A stretch of 41,869 nucleotides of DNA. It comes from an uncultured Planctomycetota bacterium (GTDB lineage: Bacteria > Planctomycetota > UBA1135 > GCA-002686595). The DNA lies in NCBI GenBank assembly GCA_903928115.1, contig CAIYPP010000029.1, forward strand, positions 1 to 41,869. The letters are read 5' to 3'. This document shows, piece by piece, positions 1 to 9,157 of the stretch. Each line of letters begins with the position of its first letter. Position 1 is the stretch's first letter. The position numbers and the translations under genes are program-made. The notes below the pieces were generated by a model. It was not told where the DNA came from, did not search any database, and worked only from the letters and a program-made list of their open reading frames with translations.

Positions 1-413
1 CTGGAGAGCACGCATCGCGCCTGCTGCCGACGCTCATGGAGGCTGCGAAGTCGCAGGCTCCGATCCCGCTCACCGCTGGGATTCAGCAGCGCGACTTCAC
101 CTACGTCGGAGACGTCGCACACGGACTCTTGCGGCTCGGCCTGCTGCACGCGGCGCTTCCGGAGCGCGCACTCAACCTCGCGACGGGGCGTCTCACCGCG
201 GTGCGGGAGTTCGTGGGGGCCGCGGCCGAGGCCCTCTCGATTCCGGCCGAACGCCTGCACTTCGGCGAGTTGCCCACTCGAGTGGAAGAAATGTCCCACC
301 TGCCCGTGTCGATCGTGGCGCTGGAGCGAGCGTTGGCGTGGAAGCCCCCGACTTCGATCCGAGAAGGGCTGCACGAGGCGCTGGCCTTCGAGCGCGCGCA
401 TCCCGCGCGCTAA
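1..413 (+). CDS. NAD-dependent sugar epimerase/dehydratase, C-terminal part
   Basis: The reading frame is open from base 3 to the stop at 411-413, so the gene starts upstream of the window and only about 136 residues remain. The visible part carries the RDFTYVGDVA segment that follows the active site in extended short-chain dehydrogenases acting on nucleotide sugars, then the substrate-binding C-terminal lobe. The catalytic YxxxK and the Rossmann glycine motif lie outside the window, so substrate and reaction cannot be assigned. The sugar C-methyltransferase gene follows after only 10 bases, which suggests both act on the same nucleotide-sugar intermediate. Confidence 0.85.
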   Translation, partial: GEHASRLLPTLMEAAKSQAPIPLTAGIQQRDFTYVGDVAHGLLRLGLLHAALPERALNLATGRLTAVREFVGAAAEALSIPAERLHFGELPTRVEEMSHLPVSIVALERALAWKPPTSIREGLHEALAFERAHPAR

Positions 414-416
414 CGT
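411..416 (+). promoter_or_regulatory. -10-like hexamer abutting the methyltransferase start
   Basis: TAACGT lies 7 bases before the ATG at 424 and no Shine-Dalgarno sequence is present. It overlaps the TAA stop of the preceding gene, so this may be coincidence. The spacing matches that of other starts in the window. Confidence 0.3.
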
Positions 417-423
417 TCGTCCC

Positions 424-1677
424 ATGAACCGTCCCCACGCGATGCACACCAAGCGCAAGACGTGTCGAGCCTGCTCGGGAGCGGATCTCGAGCTGTTCCT
501 CCCGCTAGGCAACGTGGCGCTGGCGAATTCGTTCCTGCGCTCGACCGCGGAGTTCGAAGGCGAGCCACGCTTTCCTCTCGACGTGTACTTCTGCCGCAGT
601 TGCAGCATGGTGCAGCTGTGCGACGTGATCGATCCCGAGGTGCTCTTCCGCAACTACCTCTACGTCACTGGCACTTCGGACACGATCGCGAAGCACAACG
701 TCGGCTACGCGAAGACCGTGGTCGAGCTCGTCGGTGCGGGGTCGGACGCGCTGATCGTCGAGGCGGCCTCGAACGACGGGTCGCTGCTCAAGTGCTTTCA
801 GAAGCACGGCGTGCGCGTCCTAGGCGTCGAGCCCGCGACGAACATTGCCGAAAAGGCCAACGCGGCGGGCGTGCCGACGACGAATGAGTTCTTCAACTCG
901 CGGAAGGCAGCCGAGCTCCGCGCGAAGCACGGTCCGGCAAAGGCCGTGATCGGCAACAACGTCCTCGCGCACGTCGACGATCCTGTCGACTTCCTGCGCG
1001 GTTTCAAGGTGTTGCTCGACCACGATGGGCTTGCGATTTGCGAGGTGCCGGAGCTCGCAGAGTTCGTGGAGCGCCTCGAGTACGACACGGTCTACCACGA
1101 GCACCTTTCGTATTTCTCCGTGACATCGCTGATGCGCGTCTGCGAGGAGGCGGGGCTGCGCGTCGTTCGCGTCGATCACGTGCCGGTGCACGGAGGCTCG
1201 GTGCGCATGTACGCGGCGCCGGTGGAACGTGTGAGAGAGCACGCGCCGGAGGTGGTCGCGATGAGCGCGAAGGAGAAGACAGCGGGAATCGCGTCGCCGG
1301 AGCGGCTGCGGCGCTTCGCGCGCGAGGTCGAGGCACAGCGAGCGGGGTTGCTCGACCTGCTTGATAACCTCCACACGGAGAATCACACCGTCGGCGCCTA
1401 CGGTGCGCCGGCCAAGGGCAACACGCTGCTCAACTACTGCGGCATCACGACGCGCCTGATCCCGTGGACCGTCGACAAGAGTCCACTCAAGGTGGGGCTC
1501 TTCACTCCGGGGTCGCACATTCCCGTGCTGCCCGCGACGGAGCTGCTGGCGCGTCAACCGGATTTCTGCTTGATCCTCGCTTGGAACTTCGCGGACGAGA
1601 TCCGTGCGCAGCAAGCCGAGTACGCGCGCCGCGGCGGACGCTTCATCCTGCCGATCCCACGCGCACGCATCGTTTGA
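424..1677 (+). CDS. sugar C-methyltransferase-like SAM-dependent methyltransferase
   Basis: A 417-residue cytoplasmic protein with the three-part layout of deoxysugar C-methyltransferases of the NovU/TylCIII type. An N-terminal zinc-binding region has C14, C17, C57 and C60. A Rossmann SAM-binding motif, IVEAASNDG, lies at 111-119. The C-terminal domain contains GAPAKGNTLLNY. Family members transfer a methyl group from SAM to C-3 of a 4-keto-6-deoxy nucleotide sugar. The neighbouring epimerase, and the CDP-sugar genes 6 kb downstream, fit such a substrate, but the actual sugar is inferred. The ATG at 424 is used; the in-frame ATG at 442 is an alternative that would remove six residues. Confidence 0.85.
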   Translation: MNRPHAMHTKRKTCRACSGADLELFLPLGNVALANSFLRSTAEFEGEPRFPLDVYFCRSCSMVQLCDVIDPEVLFRNYLYVTGTSDTIAKHNVGYAKTVVELVGAGSDALIVEAASNDGSLLKCFQKHGVRVLGVEPATNIAEKANAAGVPTTNEFFNSRKAAELRAKHGPAKAVIGNNVLAHVDDPVDFLRGFKVLLDHDGLAICEVPELAEFVERLEYDTVYHEHLSYFSVTSLMRVCEEAGLRVVRVDHVPVHGGSVRMYAAPVERVREHAPEVVAMSAKEKTAGIASPERLRRFAREVEAQRAGLLDLLDNLHTENHTVGAYGAPAKGNTLLNYCGITTRLIPWTVDKSPLKVGLFTPGSHIPVLPATELLARQPDFCLILAWNFADEIRAQQAEYARRGGRFILPIPRARIV

Positions 1678-1715
1678 ACTCGCCCCGAGCGCGCGGAAGG
1701 AGCCCCGCGCGCTGC

Positions 1716-1721
1716 TAGAGT
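1716..1721 (+). promoter_or_regulatory. -10-like hexamer TAGAGT abutting the start at 1728
   Basis: TAGAGT ends 6 bases before ATG 1728 with no Shine-Dalgarno sequence between. The same hexamer at the same distance precedes the gene at 20247. Consistent with leaderless transcription. Confidence 0.4.
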
Positions 1722-1727
1722 GCGGCT

Positions 1728-3767
1728 ATGCCTTCGGGCCGCTCGATCCTCGCCTGTGCGCTGCTCGTCGCGGCGGTGTTCGTCGCGTTCGCGCCCGCGC
1801 TCGACGCGGTGTTCGTCAACTGGGACGACTCGGAGCTCCTGCTCGGGAACCCGCACTTTCGCGGCTTGGGGCGTGAGAATGTCGCGTGGTGCTTCATGAC
1901 CAACCATGCGGGTCCGTACCAGCCTTTGACGTGGCTCTCGTACGCGTTCGATCACGCGCTGTGGGGGATCACGGATCGCCTCGACGCGCCCGAGGCTCGC
2001 GGATTTCACCTGACGAACGTCGTGTTGCACTCCATCACGGCCTGCGGTGTCTTCGCGCTCGCGCGGCGCCTGCTCGGGGGCGTCGCGGTCGCATGGGTGG
2101 CGGCCGGGTTGTTCGCGCTCCATCCGCTGCGCGTGGAGTCGGTCGCGTGGGTCACCGAGCGACGCGACGTCCTGTACGGAGCGCTGCTCGTTGCGAGCCT
2201 CTTGGCGTGGCTCGAGTGGCGCGATTCGATCGAAGGCAAGGTGCCGAGGCGAGGTGCGGTCCTCGCGACAGTTGGCGCGTCGGTTGCGGGTGCGGTCTCC
2301 CTGCTGGTGAGCACGGATGAGCCGACGGGGGAATGGCTGCGCTTTTCCTTCGCGCCCTGGGGCGTCGGAGCTTCCTTGCTGCTCTTCGTCGCGGCGTTTG
2401 TCTCGCTCGCGCGTGCGTTCACGAGGGCGCGCTCCGGGTTCTTGGTGATCGCCGCGCTGTGTTTCGTGCTGTCGCTGCTTGCCAAGGCGTCGGGCATGAC
2501 GTTCGCGCTCGCGCTGGTCGTCATCGAGCTCGGCATCCTGCGTCGAGAGGCCGCGCGCACGTGGATCGACAAGGTTCCGTTCGCGGCGCTGGGGTTGGTC
2601 GCCGGTGCGCTTGCTTACATGGGGCAGGCTGCGCAGCCGCAGGCCGTCGCGAGTTGGCAGCAACACACGCTCTCCGAGCGGCTTCTGCAGGCGTGCTACG
2701 GACTCGTGTGGTACGTCCGCACATCGATCTGGCCCTCGGAGCTCAATCCGATCCACGAGGTCCCGCGAGAGCTTGCGTGGAGTGATCCGGGCTTCGGTGG
2801 AGCGTTCGGGCTCGTGGTCCTCGCAGCACTCGCGCTGGTTGCGCTGCGCAAGCGTCAGCCTGCATTCGTGGCTGCGGTGGCGCTCTACTGCCTCAGCGTT
2901 GCACCCATGCTCGGGCTCGCGCAGTGCGGACCGCAGCTGGTCGCGGATCGCTACTCGTACGTGCCGACGATACCGCTGGCGTTCGTCGCTTCCGCCGCGC
3001 TATTCCGCGTCTTCACGTCTCGCAGTGCGCTTGCGTGCGGAGCCGTGACGTGCGTCGGACTCGGGCTTCTGACGCGCGAGCAGTGCCGTGTTTGGAGCGA
3101 CTCTCGGGCGCTCTGGAGCTGGAGCGTGTCTCTCGAGCCGCGCAGCGCCATCGCGCAGACGGCGTTGGCAGAGGACACGAAGGAACGCGCGTTCGCGAGT
3201 TCGGATGCCGTGGAGCGCCGACGGCTGCTCTCAGATTCCCTCGCTCACTACGCCGTGGCGCTCGAACTGGAGACCGCACCGCGCACCGCGTGCAATGCCG
3301 CCGTCGTCGAACTCGAGCTCGCGGGCAGCGGCGATGCCGACGCATCGTCGCGACGTCTTCGCGCGCTCGAACTTGGACGAGCAGCCCTCTCCGTTGCCCT
3401 GCGCGAAGGCACCTCGCCGTCTCAGCCGCACTTGGTCAGCGGTCTCGCGCTGTTTCACCTCGGACGTTTCGGCGAGTCGGTGCGCGAGCTACAGCTCCAC
3501 CTCGACTTGGAGCCTCAGAGCGTCGTCGGCTGGAGTCACCTCGGCGTGTCGTTGCTCGAGCTCGGACGCTCGCGGGATGCGCTACCGGCTCTGACGCGTG
3601 CGACCGAGCTGCGCCCCGAGGAGCGCACCGCGCACTGGTATCTCGCGCTCGCCGCCGAGCGCAGTGGCGAGCGTGAGCTCGCTGTCCTGCACTACGAGGC
3701 CGTCCTGCGGCTCGCTCCGGGCCATTCCGGTGCGGCGGAGGCCCTCGCACGGCTGCGCGGACGCTGA
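1728..3767 (+). CDS. TMTC-like GT-C membrane protein with C-terminal TPRs
   Basis: A 679-residue polytopic membrane protein resembling eukaryotic TMTC O-mannosyltransferases and their bacterial relatives. After a first membrane helix (about 7-25) comes the acidic loop motif NWDDSELL at 31-38, typical of GT-C enzymes. Next are the conserved segments FALHPLRVESVAWVTERRD and ADRYSYVPTIP, several further hydrophobic helices up to about residue 440, and at least three tetratricopeptide repeats from about 560 to the end. Family members use a lipid-linked sugar and glycosylate proteins on the outer face of the membrane. Donor and acceptor here are unknown. It is preceded by a -10-like element but not obviously co-transcribed with its neighbours. 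Confidence 0.8.
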   Translation: MPSGRSILACALLVAAVFVAFAPALDAVFVNWDDSELLLGNPHFRGLGRENVAWCFMTNHAGPYQPLTWLSYAFDHALWGITDRLDAPEARGFHLTNVVLHSITACGVFALARRLLGGVAVAWVAAGLFALHPLRVESVAWVTERRDVLYGALLVASLLAWLEWRDSIEGKVPRRGAVLATVGASVAGAVSLLVSTDEPTGEWLRFSFAPWGVGASLLLFVAAFVSLARAFTRARSGFLVIAALCFVLSLLAKASGMTFALALVVIELGILRREAARTWIDKVPFAALGLVAGALAYMGQAAQPQAVASWQQHTLSERLLQACYGLVWYVRTSIWPSELNPIHEVPRELAWSDPGFGGAFGLVVLAALALVALRKRQPAFVAAVALYCLSVAPMLGLAQCGPQLVADRYSYVPTIPLAFVASAALFRVFTSRSALACGAVTCVGLGLLTREQCRVWSDSRALWSWSVSLEPRSAIAQTALAEDTKERAFASSDAVERRRLLSDSLAHYAVALELETAPRTACNAAVVELELAGSGDADASSRRLRALELGRAALSVALREGTSPSQPHLVSGLALFHLGRFGESVRELQLHLDLEPQSVVGWSHLGVSLLELGRSRDALPALTRATELRPEERTAHWYLALAAERSGERELAVLHYEAVLRLAPGHSGAAEALARLRGR

Positions 3768-3813
3768 GTTGTTGGCCGCTGGCGTGCGCGCTTGCCACAA
3801 TCTCACCCTCGCC

Positions 3814-6800
3814 ATGACGCCCCGCATCGCTCTCCTGCTCTTCTTCGCCGCCTCCGCGTCTGCACAGGTTCAGCCCGACGCCGTGCTCCTGCGTTCCCCA
3901 GACGTAAGCCGCGACAAGATCGTCTTCCGCTACGCAAACGATCTGTGGATCGTCGACAAGACGGGCGGCGTCGCGACCCCGCTGTCGTCTCCGCTCGGAC
4001 CCGAGGCGAACCCGAAGTTCAGCCCCGATGGTGCGCGCATCGCGTTCACGGCGGGCTACGACGGCGGGCAGGACATCTACGTGCTCGATCTCGTCGGCGG
4101 CGTTCCGCGCCGCATCACGCACCATCCGGGGAACGAGACCCTGTGCGACTGGCAGCCCGATGGCAAGTCGCTCGTCTTCACGACGAATGCGTACTCGGGG
4201 CAGCCGCGAGCGGGCCAGCTGTACCGCGTGTCGCCCGATGGGGGTGAGCCGGAGCGCCTGCCGGTTCCGTATGCAGGCTTCGGCACCGTCGACGAGACGG
4301 GCTCGTGGCTCGCCTACACGCCGCACGGCAGCGAGATCCGCAACTGGAAGCGCTACCAAGGCGGGCTTGCGGAGGACATCTGGCTCTTCAACCTCGTCAC
4401 GTTCGAGTCGCGGCGCATCACCGAGCATTTGGGTTCGGACGTGCTGCCGATGTGGCACGGCGCGTCGGTGTTCTACGTGAGCGACGCGGGTGCGAAGGCG
4501 CGCGCGAATCTGTGGCTCTACGACGTGCAGAAGAAGAGCTCGGAGCCGGTCACGGAGTTTGCCGACAGCGACGTGCGAGCGGCCTCGATCGGACCGGACG
4601 ACATCGTGTTCGAGAACGGCGGCAAGCTGTGGCGCTGCGAGCTCGCGACGCGCCTGACCGCGCCGGTTCAGATCGTGCTTCCCGGCGATCGTCCCAAGCT
4701 CGTTCCTCAAACGCTAGCGCTCGCGGAGCAGGTGGCATCGGTCACGCCGGGTCCGAGCGCGGCCCGCGTGCTCGTCGAGGCACGCGGAGAGCTGTTCGAC
4801 GTTCCCGTGGGCGAAGGCGTGACGCGCAACGTGACTGCGAGCGACGGCGTCGCCGAGCGCTACCCCGCGTGGAGCCCCGACGGAAAGTCCGTCGCGTACT
4901 TCTCGGATGCTTCCGGCGAATACGAGCTCTGCGTCCGCCCCGCCGACGGCTCTGCGCCGCAGAAGCAGCTCACCAAGCTCGGTGCAGGCTGGCGCTACGG
5001 TGTCTCGTGGTCGCCCGACTCGCGCTCGCTCGCCTTCACTACGAGCAAGGGCGAGCTGTGGCAGATGCGCGCCGAAGAAGGCACGCCGCGGCTCGTCGCG
5101 AAGAACGTCGACGGTCCTCCGCCGAGTCCCTCTTGGTCGCCGGATTCCCGCTGGATCGCGTATGCGATGCGCTCGACCAACACGCGCCTCTCCGCCATCT
5201 TCGTCTACGACGTCGAGTCCGGCGACTCGCGCCAAGTGACGAGCGGGCAGTACGACGAGGGCTCGCCCTCGTTCGACCGCTCAGGCAGCTGGCTCTACTG
5301 CGCGTCGCAGCGCATGTTTCACGACGTCGGCTCGGAGGTCGATGAGAGCTTCGTGTTCCTCGGCACGCGCGTGCTGTGCGGCATCGCGTTGCGCCGCGAC
5401 GTGACGAACCCGCTCCTTCCGGTCGATCCGCGCGAGGGAGAGAGCAAGGACACGGAAAAGACCGCGTCGAGCGAGGCCGCCAAAGACGATCCCGCGTCGG
5501 TGGCCAAGGACGCGCCCAAGCCCGTTGCGATCGAGTTCGACGGGATCCAAGGCCGCATCGTGCAGTGGCCGGTCGAGGCGGGTTCGATCTCGGAGCTCTC
5601 CGGGTTGTCCGGCGCGCTGCTTTACTTGCGTGGCCCCGCCGCGGGCACCGAGGGCAAGGCGAAGCTCGTGCGCTTCGAGCCCGGCGCGAAGAAGTCGGAG
5701 CGCAAGGAGCAGGTGGTGCTCGAGGGTGTCGATGCCTACGAGCTTTCTGCCGACGGCAAGAAGGTTCTCGCGAAGGTGGGGGACCACTGGCACGTCGTCG
5801 ATGCGGCGGCCGAGCAGAAGCCTGGCGATCCGCTCGACCTGTCCGCGCTCGCGCTCTCCGTCGATCCGCGCCGAGAGTGGGCGCAGATCCTCTCGGATGT
5901 TCGACGTCTCTACGCCACGTTCTTCTACGACGAGGCGATGCACGGCGTCGACTGGGAGGCGGTGAGCTCGCGCTATCTTGCGGCGGTCGCCGACTGCAGC
6001 ACGCGCGACGACGTGCACTTCCTGATCACCGAGCTGATCGGCGAGCTCAATTGCGGCCACGCCTACAACTACGGCAGTGACTCGGTCCCCGAGCGCGCGC
6101 CGAAGGGCGAGCGCGCGGGCCTGCTCGGCGCGGACTGGAAGCTCGACGAGGGTCGCTTCCGCATCGAGCGCATCCTCGGGCGCGACAGCGCGGATCCGCG
6201 CGCTCGCGGTCCGCTCGGGCAGGTCGGCATCGACGCGCGCGTCGGTGACTACCTGCTCGAGATCAACGGCGTCGCGCCGGACGCCTCGCGCGACCTGTGC
6301 GCGTCGCTCCTCGGTCGCATCGGCCGCGCGACGGAGCTCGTCCTGTGCGCGGCTCCTGCGAAGGACGGCAGCGAGCGCCGCGTCGTCGTCGTGCCGGTCG
6401 ACTCGGAGGGCGAGCTGCGCTATCGCGACTGGGTCGAGGAACGCCGCCGCCGCGTCGACGAGCTCTCGGGCGGCAAGGTGGGCTACGTGCACGTGCCCGA
6501 CACGGCGACCGACGGTCGTCGCGAACTCTACAGCCAGCTCGTCTCGCAGTACCACAAGGACGCGCTGCTCGTGGATGAGCGCTGGAACGGCGGCGGCTGG
6601 TTCCCCAACCCATTCGTCGAGCTGCTCGGCCGCAAGCGCACGAACTTCTGGGCCGCGCGCGCCGGTGAAGACTGGATCACGCCCTCGCTCGCACACCACG
6701 GCCCCAAGGCGATGTTGATCAACGGTCCATCGGGCTCGGGCGGCGACATGTTCCCGTATCTGTTCCGTCAGGCGCAGCTCGGCAAGCTGATCGGACGTCG

Positions 6801-7101
6801 TACGTGGGGCGGGCTCGTCGGTATCACGGGCGATCCCAAGCTCGTCGACGGCACCGAGGTCACGGTCCCGAGCTTTGCGTTCTACGAGCTCGACGGCACG
6901 TGGGGCATCGAGGGCTTCGGCGTCGCACCCGACATCGAGGTGATCGACGATCCCGCGCTGATGGTGGGGGGCGGAGATCCGCAGCTCGAAGCGGGCGTCG
7001 CGCACCTCCTGCGCGAGATCGAGGCCTTCGAGTTCCACCGTCCGCGCCGTCCGGCCGCGCCCGACCGCCGCGGGGCGGGCGTCACGGTCGAGGATCGCTG
7101 A
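3814..7101 (+). CDS. tricorn-like S41 protease, secreted
   Basis: 1095 residues. The ATG at 3814 is chosen over upstream in-frame starts because it begins a clear signal peptide (about 1-18, ending ASASA). The first half is a beta-propeller region with repeated SPDG/SPDS motifs (WSPDGKSVAYF, WSPDSRSLAF, WSPDSRWIAYA). A core domain, a PDZ-like segment (about 790-870) and an S41 peptidase domain follow. By spacing, H749, S975 (in GSGGD) and E1033 match tricorn H746, S965 and E1023. The residue before the histidine is Gly rather than Ser745. The family degrades short peptides, often products of larger proteases. A roughly 60-residue Lys/Ala/Asp-rich linker lies near 545-570. The signal peptide places it in the periplasm or outside. 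Confidence 0.9.
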   Translation: MTPRIALLLFFAASASAQVQPDAVLLRSPDVSRDKIVFRYANDLWIVDKTGGVATPLSSPLGPEANPKFSPDGARIAFTAGYDGGQDIYVLDLVGGVPRRITHHPGNETLCDWQPDGKSLVFTTNAYSGQPRAGQLYRVSPDGGEPERLPVPYAGFGTVDETGSWLAYTPHGSEIRNWKRYQGGLAEDIWLFNLVTFESRRITEHLGSDVLPMWHGASVFYVSDAGAKARANLWLYDVQKKSSEPVTEFADSDVRAASIGPDDIVFENGGKLWRCELATRLTAPVQIVLPGDRPKLVPQTLALAEQVASVTPGPSAARVLVEARGELFDVPVGEGVTRNVTASDGVAERYPAWSPDGKSVAYFSDASGEYELCVRPADGSAPQKQLTKLGAGWRYGVSWSPDSRSLAFTTSKGELWQMRAEEGTPRLVAKNVDGPPPSPSWSPDSRWIAYAMRSTNTRLSAIFVYDVESGDSRQVTSGQYDEGSPSFDRSGSWLYCASQRMFHDVGSEVDESFVFLGTRVLCGIALRRDVTNPLLPVDPREGESKDTEKTASSEAAKDDPASVAKDAPKPVAIEFDGIQGRIVQWPVEAGSISELSGLSGALLYLRGPAAGTEGKAKLVRFEPGAKKSERKEQVVLEGVDAYELSADGKKVLAKVGDHWHVVDAAAEQKPGDPLDLSALALSVDPRREWAQILSDVRRLYATFFYDEAMHGVDWEAVSSRYLAAVADCSTRDDVHFLITELIGELNCGHAYNYGSDSVPERAPKGERAGLLGADWKLDEGRFRIERILGRDSADPRARGPLGQVGIDARVGDYLLEINGVAPDASRDLCASLLGRIGRATELVLCAAPAKDGSERRVVVVPVDSEGELRYRDWVEERRRRVDELSGGKVGYVHVPDTATDGRRELYSQLVSQYHKDALLVDERWNGGGWFPNPFVELLGRKRTNFWAARAGEDWITPSLAHHGPKAMLINGPSGSGGDMFPYLFRQAQLGKLIGRRTWGGLVGITGDPKLVDGTEVTVPSFAFYELDGTWGIEGFGVAPDIEVIDDPALMVGGGDPQLEAGVAHLLREIEAFEFHRPRRPAAPDRRGAGVTVEDR

Positions 7102-7104
7102 GAA

Positions 7105-7131
7105 CCCCCGCCGCAGGGGCGCGCGCGGGGG
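7105..7131 (+). terminator. GC hairpin after the tricorn gene
   Basis: CCCCCGC at 7105-7111 pairs with GCGGGGG at 7125-7131 around a 13-base loop, three bases after the stop codon. There is no T-tract, so termination is only possible. Confidence 0.3.
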
Positions 7132-7192
7132 TGGCGCGCAGGAACTCAAGACCGTCAGGGGCTCGCCCCGATGGGTAGGAACCCGTCCGTGG

Positions 7193-7215
7193 GCTTCGTA
7201 GCCTTGGGACGAAGC
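7193..7215 (+). promoter_or_regulatory. inverted repeat around a possible -10 of the CDP-sugar operon
   Basis: GCTTCGT (7193-7199) and ACGAAGC (7209-7215) form a perfect 7-base inverted repeat with a 9-base spacer. The -10-like TAGCCT sits at 7199-7204, overlapping the last base of the left arm and most of the spacer. It could be an operator, or a hairpin in the leader of the gene at 7241. Confidence 0.35.
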
Positions 7216-7240
7216 TCCCCACGCCCCCCGAGCCCAGCCC

Positions 7241-8029
7241 ATGAAGTGGAAGAAGGAACAGGTCGTCATCCTCTGCGGCGGCGAAGGCACGCGCCTGCGC
7301 GAGGAGACGGAGTTCAAGCCCAAGGCGCTCGTCGAGGTCGGCGGCCGCCCGATCCTGTGGCACCTGATGCGGATCTACTACCGCTGGGGGTACCGGCGGT
7401 TCGTCCTGTGCCTCGGCTACAAGGGCGAGCAGATCAAGGACTACTTCCTCAACTACCAGTGGCACGACTCGGACTTCACGCTCGGCCTCAAGTCGGGCAA
7501 GAAGGTGCTGCACACCGAGGATGGGGACATCGAGGACTGGGAGATCACGTTCGTCGAGACGGGTGCGAAGACGCAGACCGGCGGGCGGCTCTTCCGGGCG
7601 CGCGAGTACATCGACTCGAAGACGTTCCTCTTCAACTACTGCGACGGTCTGTCGGACATCCATCTCGACAAGCTCGTCGCGCACCACAAGAAGATGGGCA
7701 AGCTCGCGACGCTGACGGGCTTCCACCCGCGCTCGCGCTACGGCGAAGTCTCGGTGGACGAGCGCGGCATCGTCACGCACTTCCAAGAGAAGCCGATGAT
7801 GAACTCGCTCACGAGCGGCGGCTTCTTCGTGATGGAGCGCGGCGTGTTCGACTATCTCGACCCCGAGTGCATCTTGGAGACGGGGCCGCTCGATTCGATG
7901 AGCAAGGACCGCGAGCTCGCGCTGTACCAGCACGACGGCTTCTGGTTCTCGATGGACACGTACAAGGAAGCGCTCACGCTGAACGAGCTGTGGGCCAAGG
8001 GCGAGGCGCCTTGGAAGGTGTGGAAGTGA
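7241..8029 (+). CDS. rfbF: glucose-1-phosphate cytidylyltransferase
   Basis: 262 residues, full length for the family. It makes CDP-glucose from CTP and glucose-1-phosphate, the first committed step towards CDP-linked deoxysugars. The N-terminal nucleotide-binding motif GGEGTRL (13-19) is followed by the [20 protein letters not shown] region. The segments [23 protein letters not shown] and [14 protein letters not shown] all match RfbF-type enzymes closely. The stop overlaps the GTG start of the dehydratase gene (GTGA), so the two are translationally coupled. No clear Shine-Dalgarno sequence precedes the ATG. Confidence 0.93.
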   Translation: MKWKKEQVVILCGGEGTRLREETEFKPKALVEVGGRPILWHLMRIYYRWGYRRFVLCLGYKGEQIKDYFLNYQWHDSDFTLGLKSGKKVLHTEDGDIEDWEITFVETGAKTQTGGRLFRAREYIDSKTFLFNYCDGLSDIHLDKLVAHHKKMGKLATLTGFHPRSRYGEVSVDERGIVTHFQEKPMMNSLTSGGFFVMERGVFDYLDPECILETGPLDSMSKDRELALYQHDGFWFSMDTYKEALTLNELWAKGEAPWKVWK

Positions 8030-8997
8030 GCCACTGGAAGTCGACCAACGTCTTCGTGACGGGCGCGAGCGGGCTGCTCGGCAGCGCGCTGTGCGACGAG
8101 CTCGTGGCGCGCGGCGCGTCGGTGACGTGCCTCGTGCGGGACTGGGTGCCGCAGTCGCGGCTGCTCGGCACGGATCTCGCGGACCGCTGCAACATCGTGC
8201 GCGGCGAGCTCGAGGACTACGAGACGGTCCTGCGCGCGCTCAACGAGTACGAAGTCAACACGGTCTTTCACCTCGGCGCCCAGACGATCGTCGGAACGGC
8301 GAGTCGCTCGCCGCTCTCGACGTTCGAGGCCAACATCAAGGGCACGTGGGTGCTCTTGGAGGCCTGTCGCCAGCTGCCGCGGCTCGTGAAGCGCGTGCTG
8401 GTCGCGTCGAGCGACAAGGCCTACGGCTCCCACGACAAGCTCCCGTACCAAGAAGATGCGCCGCTCGTCGGGCGCTTCCCGTACGACGTCTCGAAGTCCT
8501 GCGCGGACCTGCTCTGCGCGAGCTACTTCCACACCTACCGCCTGCCTGTGGCGATCACGCGCTGCGGCAACCTGTACGGCCCCGGTGACCTCAACTGGAA
8601 CCGCCTGATCCCCGGCACGATCCGCAGCCTCGCGCGCGGAGAGCGGCCGGTCGTGCGCTCGGACGGCTCGTTCGTGCGCGACTACTTCTACGTGCGCGAC
8701 GCGGTCGAGGCGTATCTCGCGCTGGCGGAGCGCCTGGGCGAGCCGCGCTTCCACGGGGAGGCCTTCAACTTCGGCACCGAGGAGCCGAAGTCGGTGCTCG
8801 AGATCGTCGCGCTGCTGCGACAGTCCATGGGGCGCAGCAACCTCGAGCCGGTGATCCTGAACGAGGCGAGCCACGAGATTCCGCGTCAGTATTTGGACTG
8901 CGCCAAGGCTCGCGCATGGCTTGATTGGCGGCCCCGGCGCACGCTCGCGCAGGGGCTCGCCGAGACGATTCCGTGGTACGTCGCGGCCGCGCGCTAG
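8026..8997 (+). CDS. rfbG: CDP-glucose 4,6-dehydratase-like SDR enzyme
   Basis: 323 residues from the GTG at 8026, whose last bases overlap the rfbF stop. The frame stays open far upstream, but that part is only an rfbF shadow. The Rossmann motif TGASGLLG (12-19) binds NAD. The active site reads S129-D130-K131 with Y153 and K157 in YDVSK. This matches the Thr-Asp-Lys plus YxxxK set of CDP-glucose 4,6-dehydratase, with Ser in place of Thr. It should convert CDP-glucose to CDP-4-keto-6-deoxyglucose. It is shorter than classic RfbG (about 360), so a related 4-reductase or epimerase role is possible. Coupling to rfbF is the main argument for the substrate. Confidence 0.78.
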   Translation: MSHWKSTNVFVTGASGLLGSALCDELVARGASVTCLVRDWVPQSRLLGTDLADRCNIVRGELEDYETVLRALNEYEVNTVFHLGAQTIVGTASRSPLSTFEANIKGTWVLLEACRQLPRLVKRVLVASSDKAYGSHDKLPYQEDAPLVGRFPYDVSKSCADLLCASYFHTYRLPVAITRCGNLYGPGDLNWNRLIPGTIRSLARGERPVVRSDGSFVRDYFYVRDAVEAYLALAERLGEPRFHGEAFNFGTEEPKSVLEIVALLRQSMGRSNLEPVILNEASHEIPRQYLDCAKARAWLDWRPRRTLAQGLAETIPWYVAAAR

Positions 8998-9068
8998 GGC
9001 GCGGCCGGTCGCAATCGCTTCGGCGCAACTAGCGTAAGTCTTTGCGGCATAAGGGTTTGAGAATAAGG

Positions 9069-9100
9069 GCCTCGGCGGGTTCTTTCGGCTCCACCGAGGC
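9069..9100 (+). terminator. intergenic hairpin after the rfbG-like gene
   Basis: GCCTCGG (9069-9075) and CCGAGGC (9094-9100) form a perfect 7-base stem with an 18-base loop, in a gap unusually rich in A and T for this genome. It may end the CDP-sugar transcript or lie in the leader of the next gene. The rest of the 160-base gap holds only a repeated GGGGCTCCCC (9121-9130 and 9147-9156). Confidence 0.35.
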
Positions 9101-9157
9101 GCCCTCGGCGCTCGAAAAGAGGGGCTCCCCGCCTTCCCGTATCCTCGGGGCTCCCCC

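Noticed and set aside
3598..3813. upstream extension of the tricorn gene
   Set aside because: It overlaps the TPR end of the preceding gene in another frame. ATG 3814 begins a proper signal peptide.
7171..8025. apparent N-terminal extension fused to the CDP-glucose dehydratase
   Set aside because: This part is rfbF read in the wrong frame. The GTG at 8026 overlapping the rfbF stop is the real start.
9001..9157. cobalamin riboswitch before the radical SAM gene
   Set aside because: The gap is too short and has no B12-box-like sequence. Only a simple hairpin and a repeated GGGGCTCCCC are seen.
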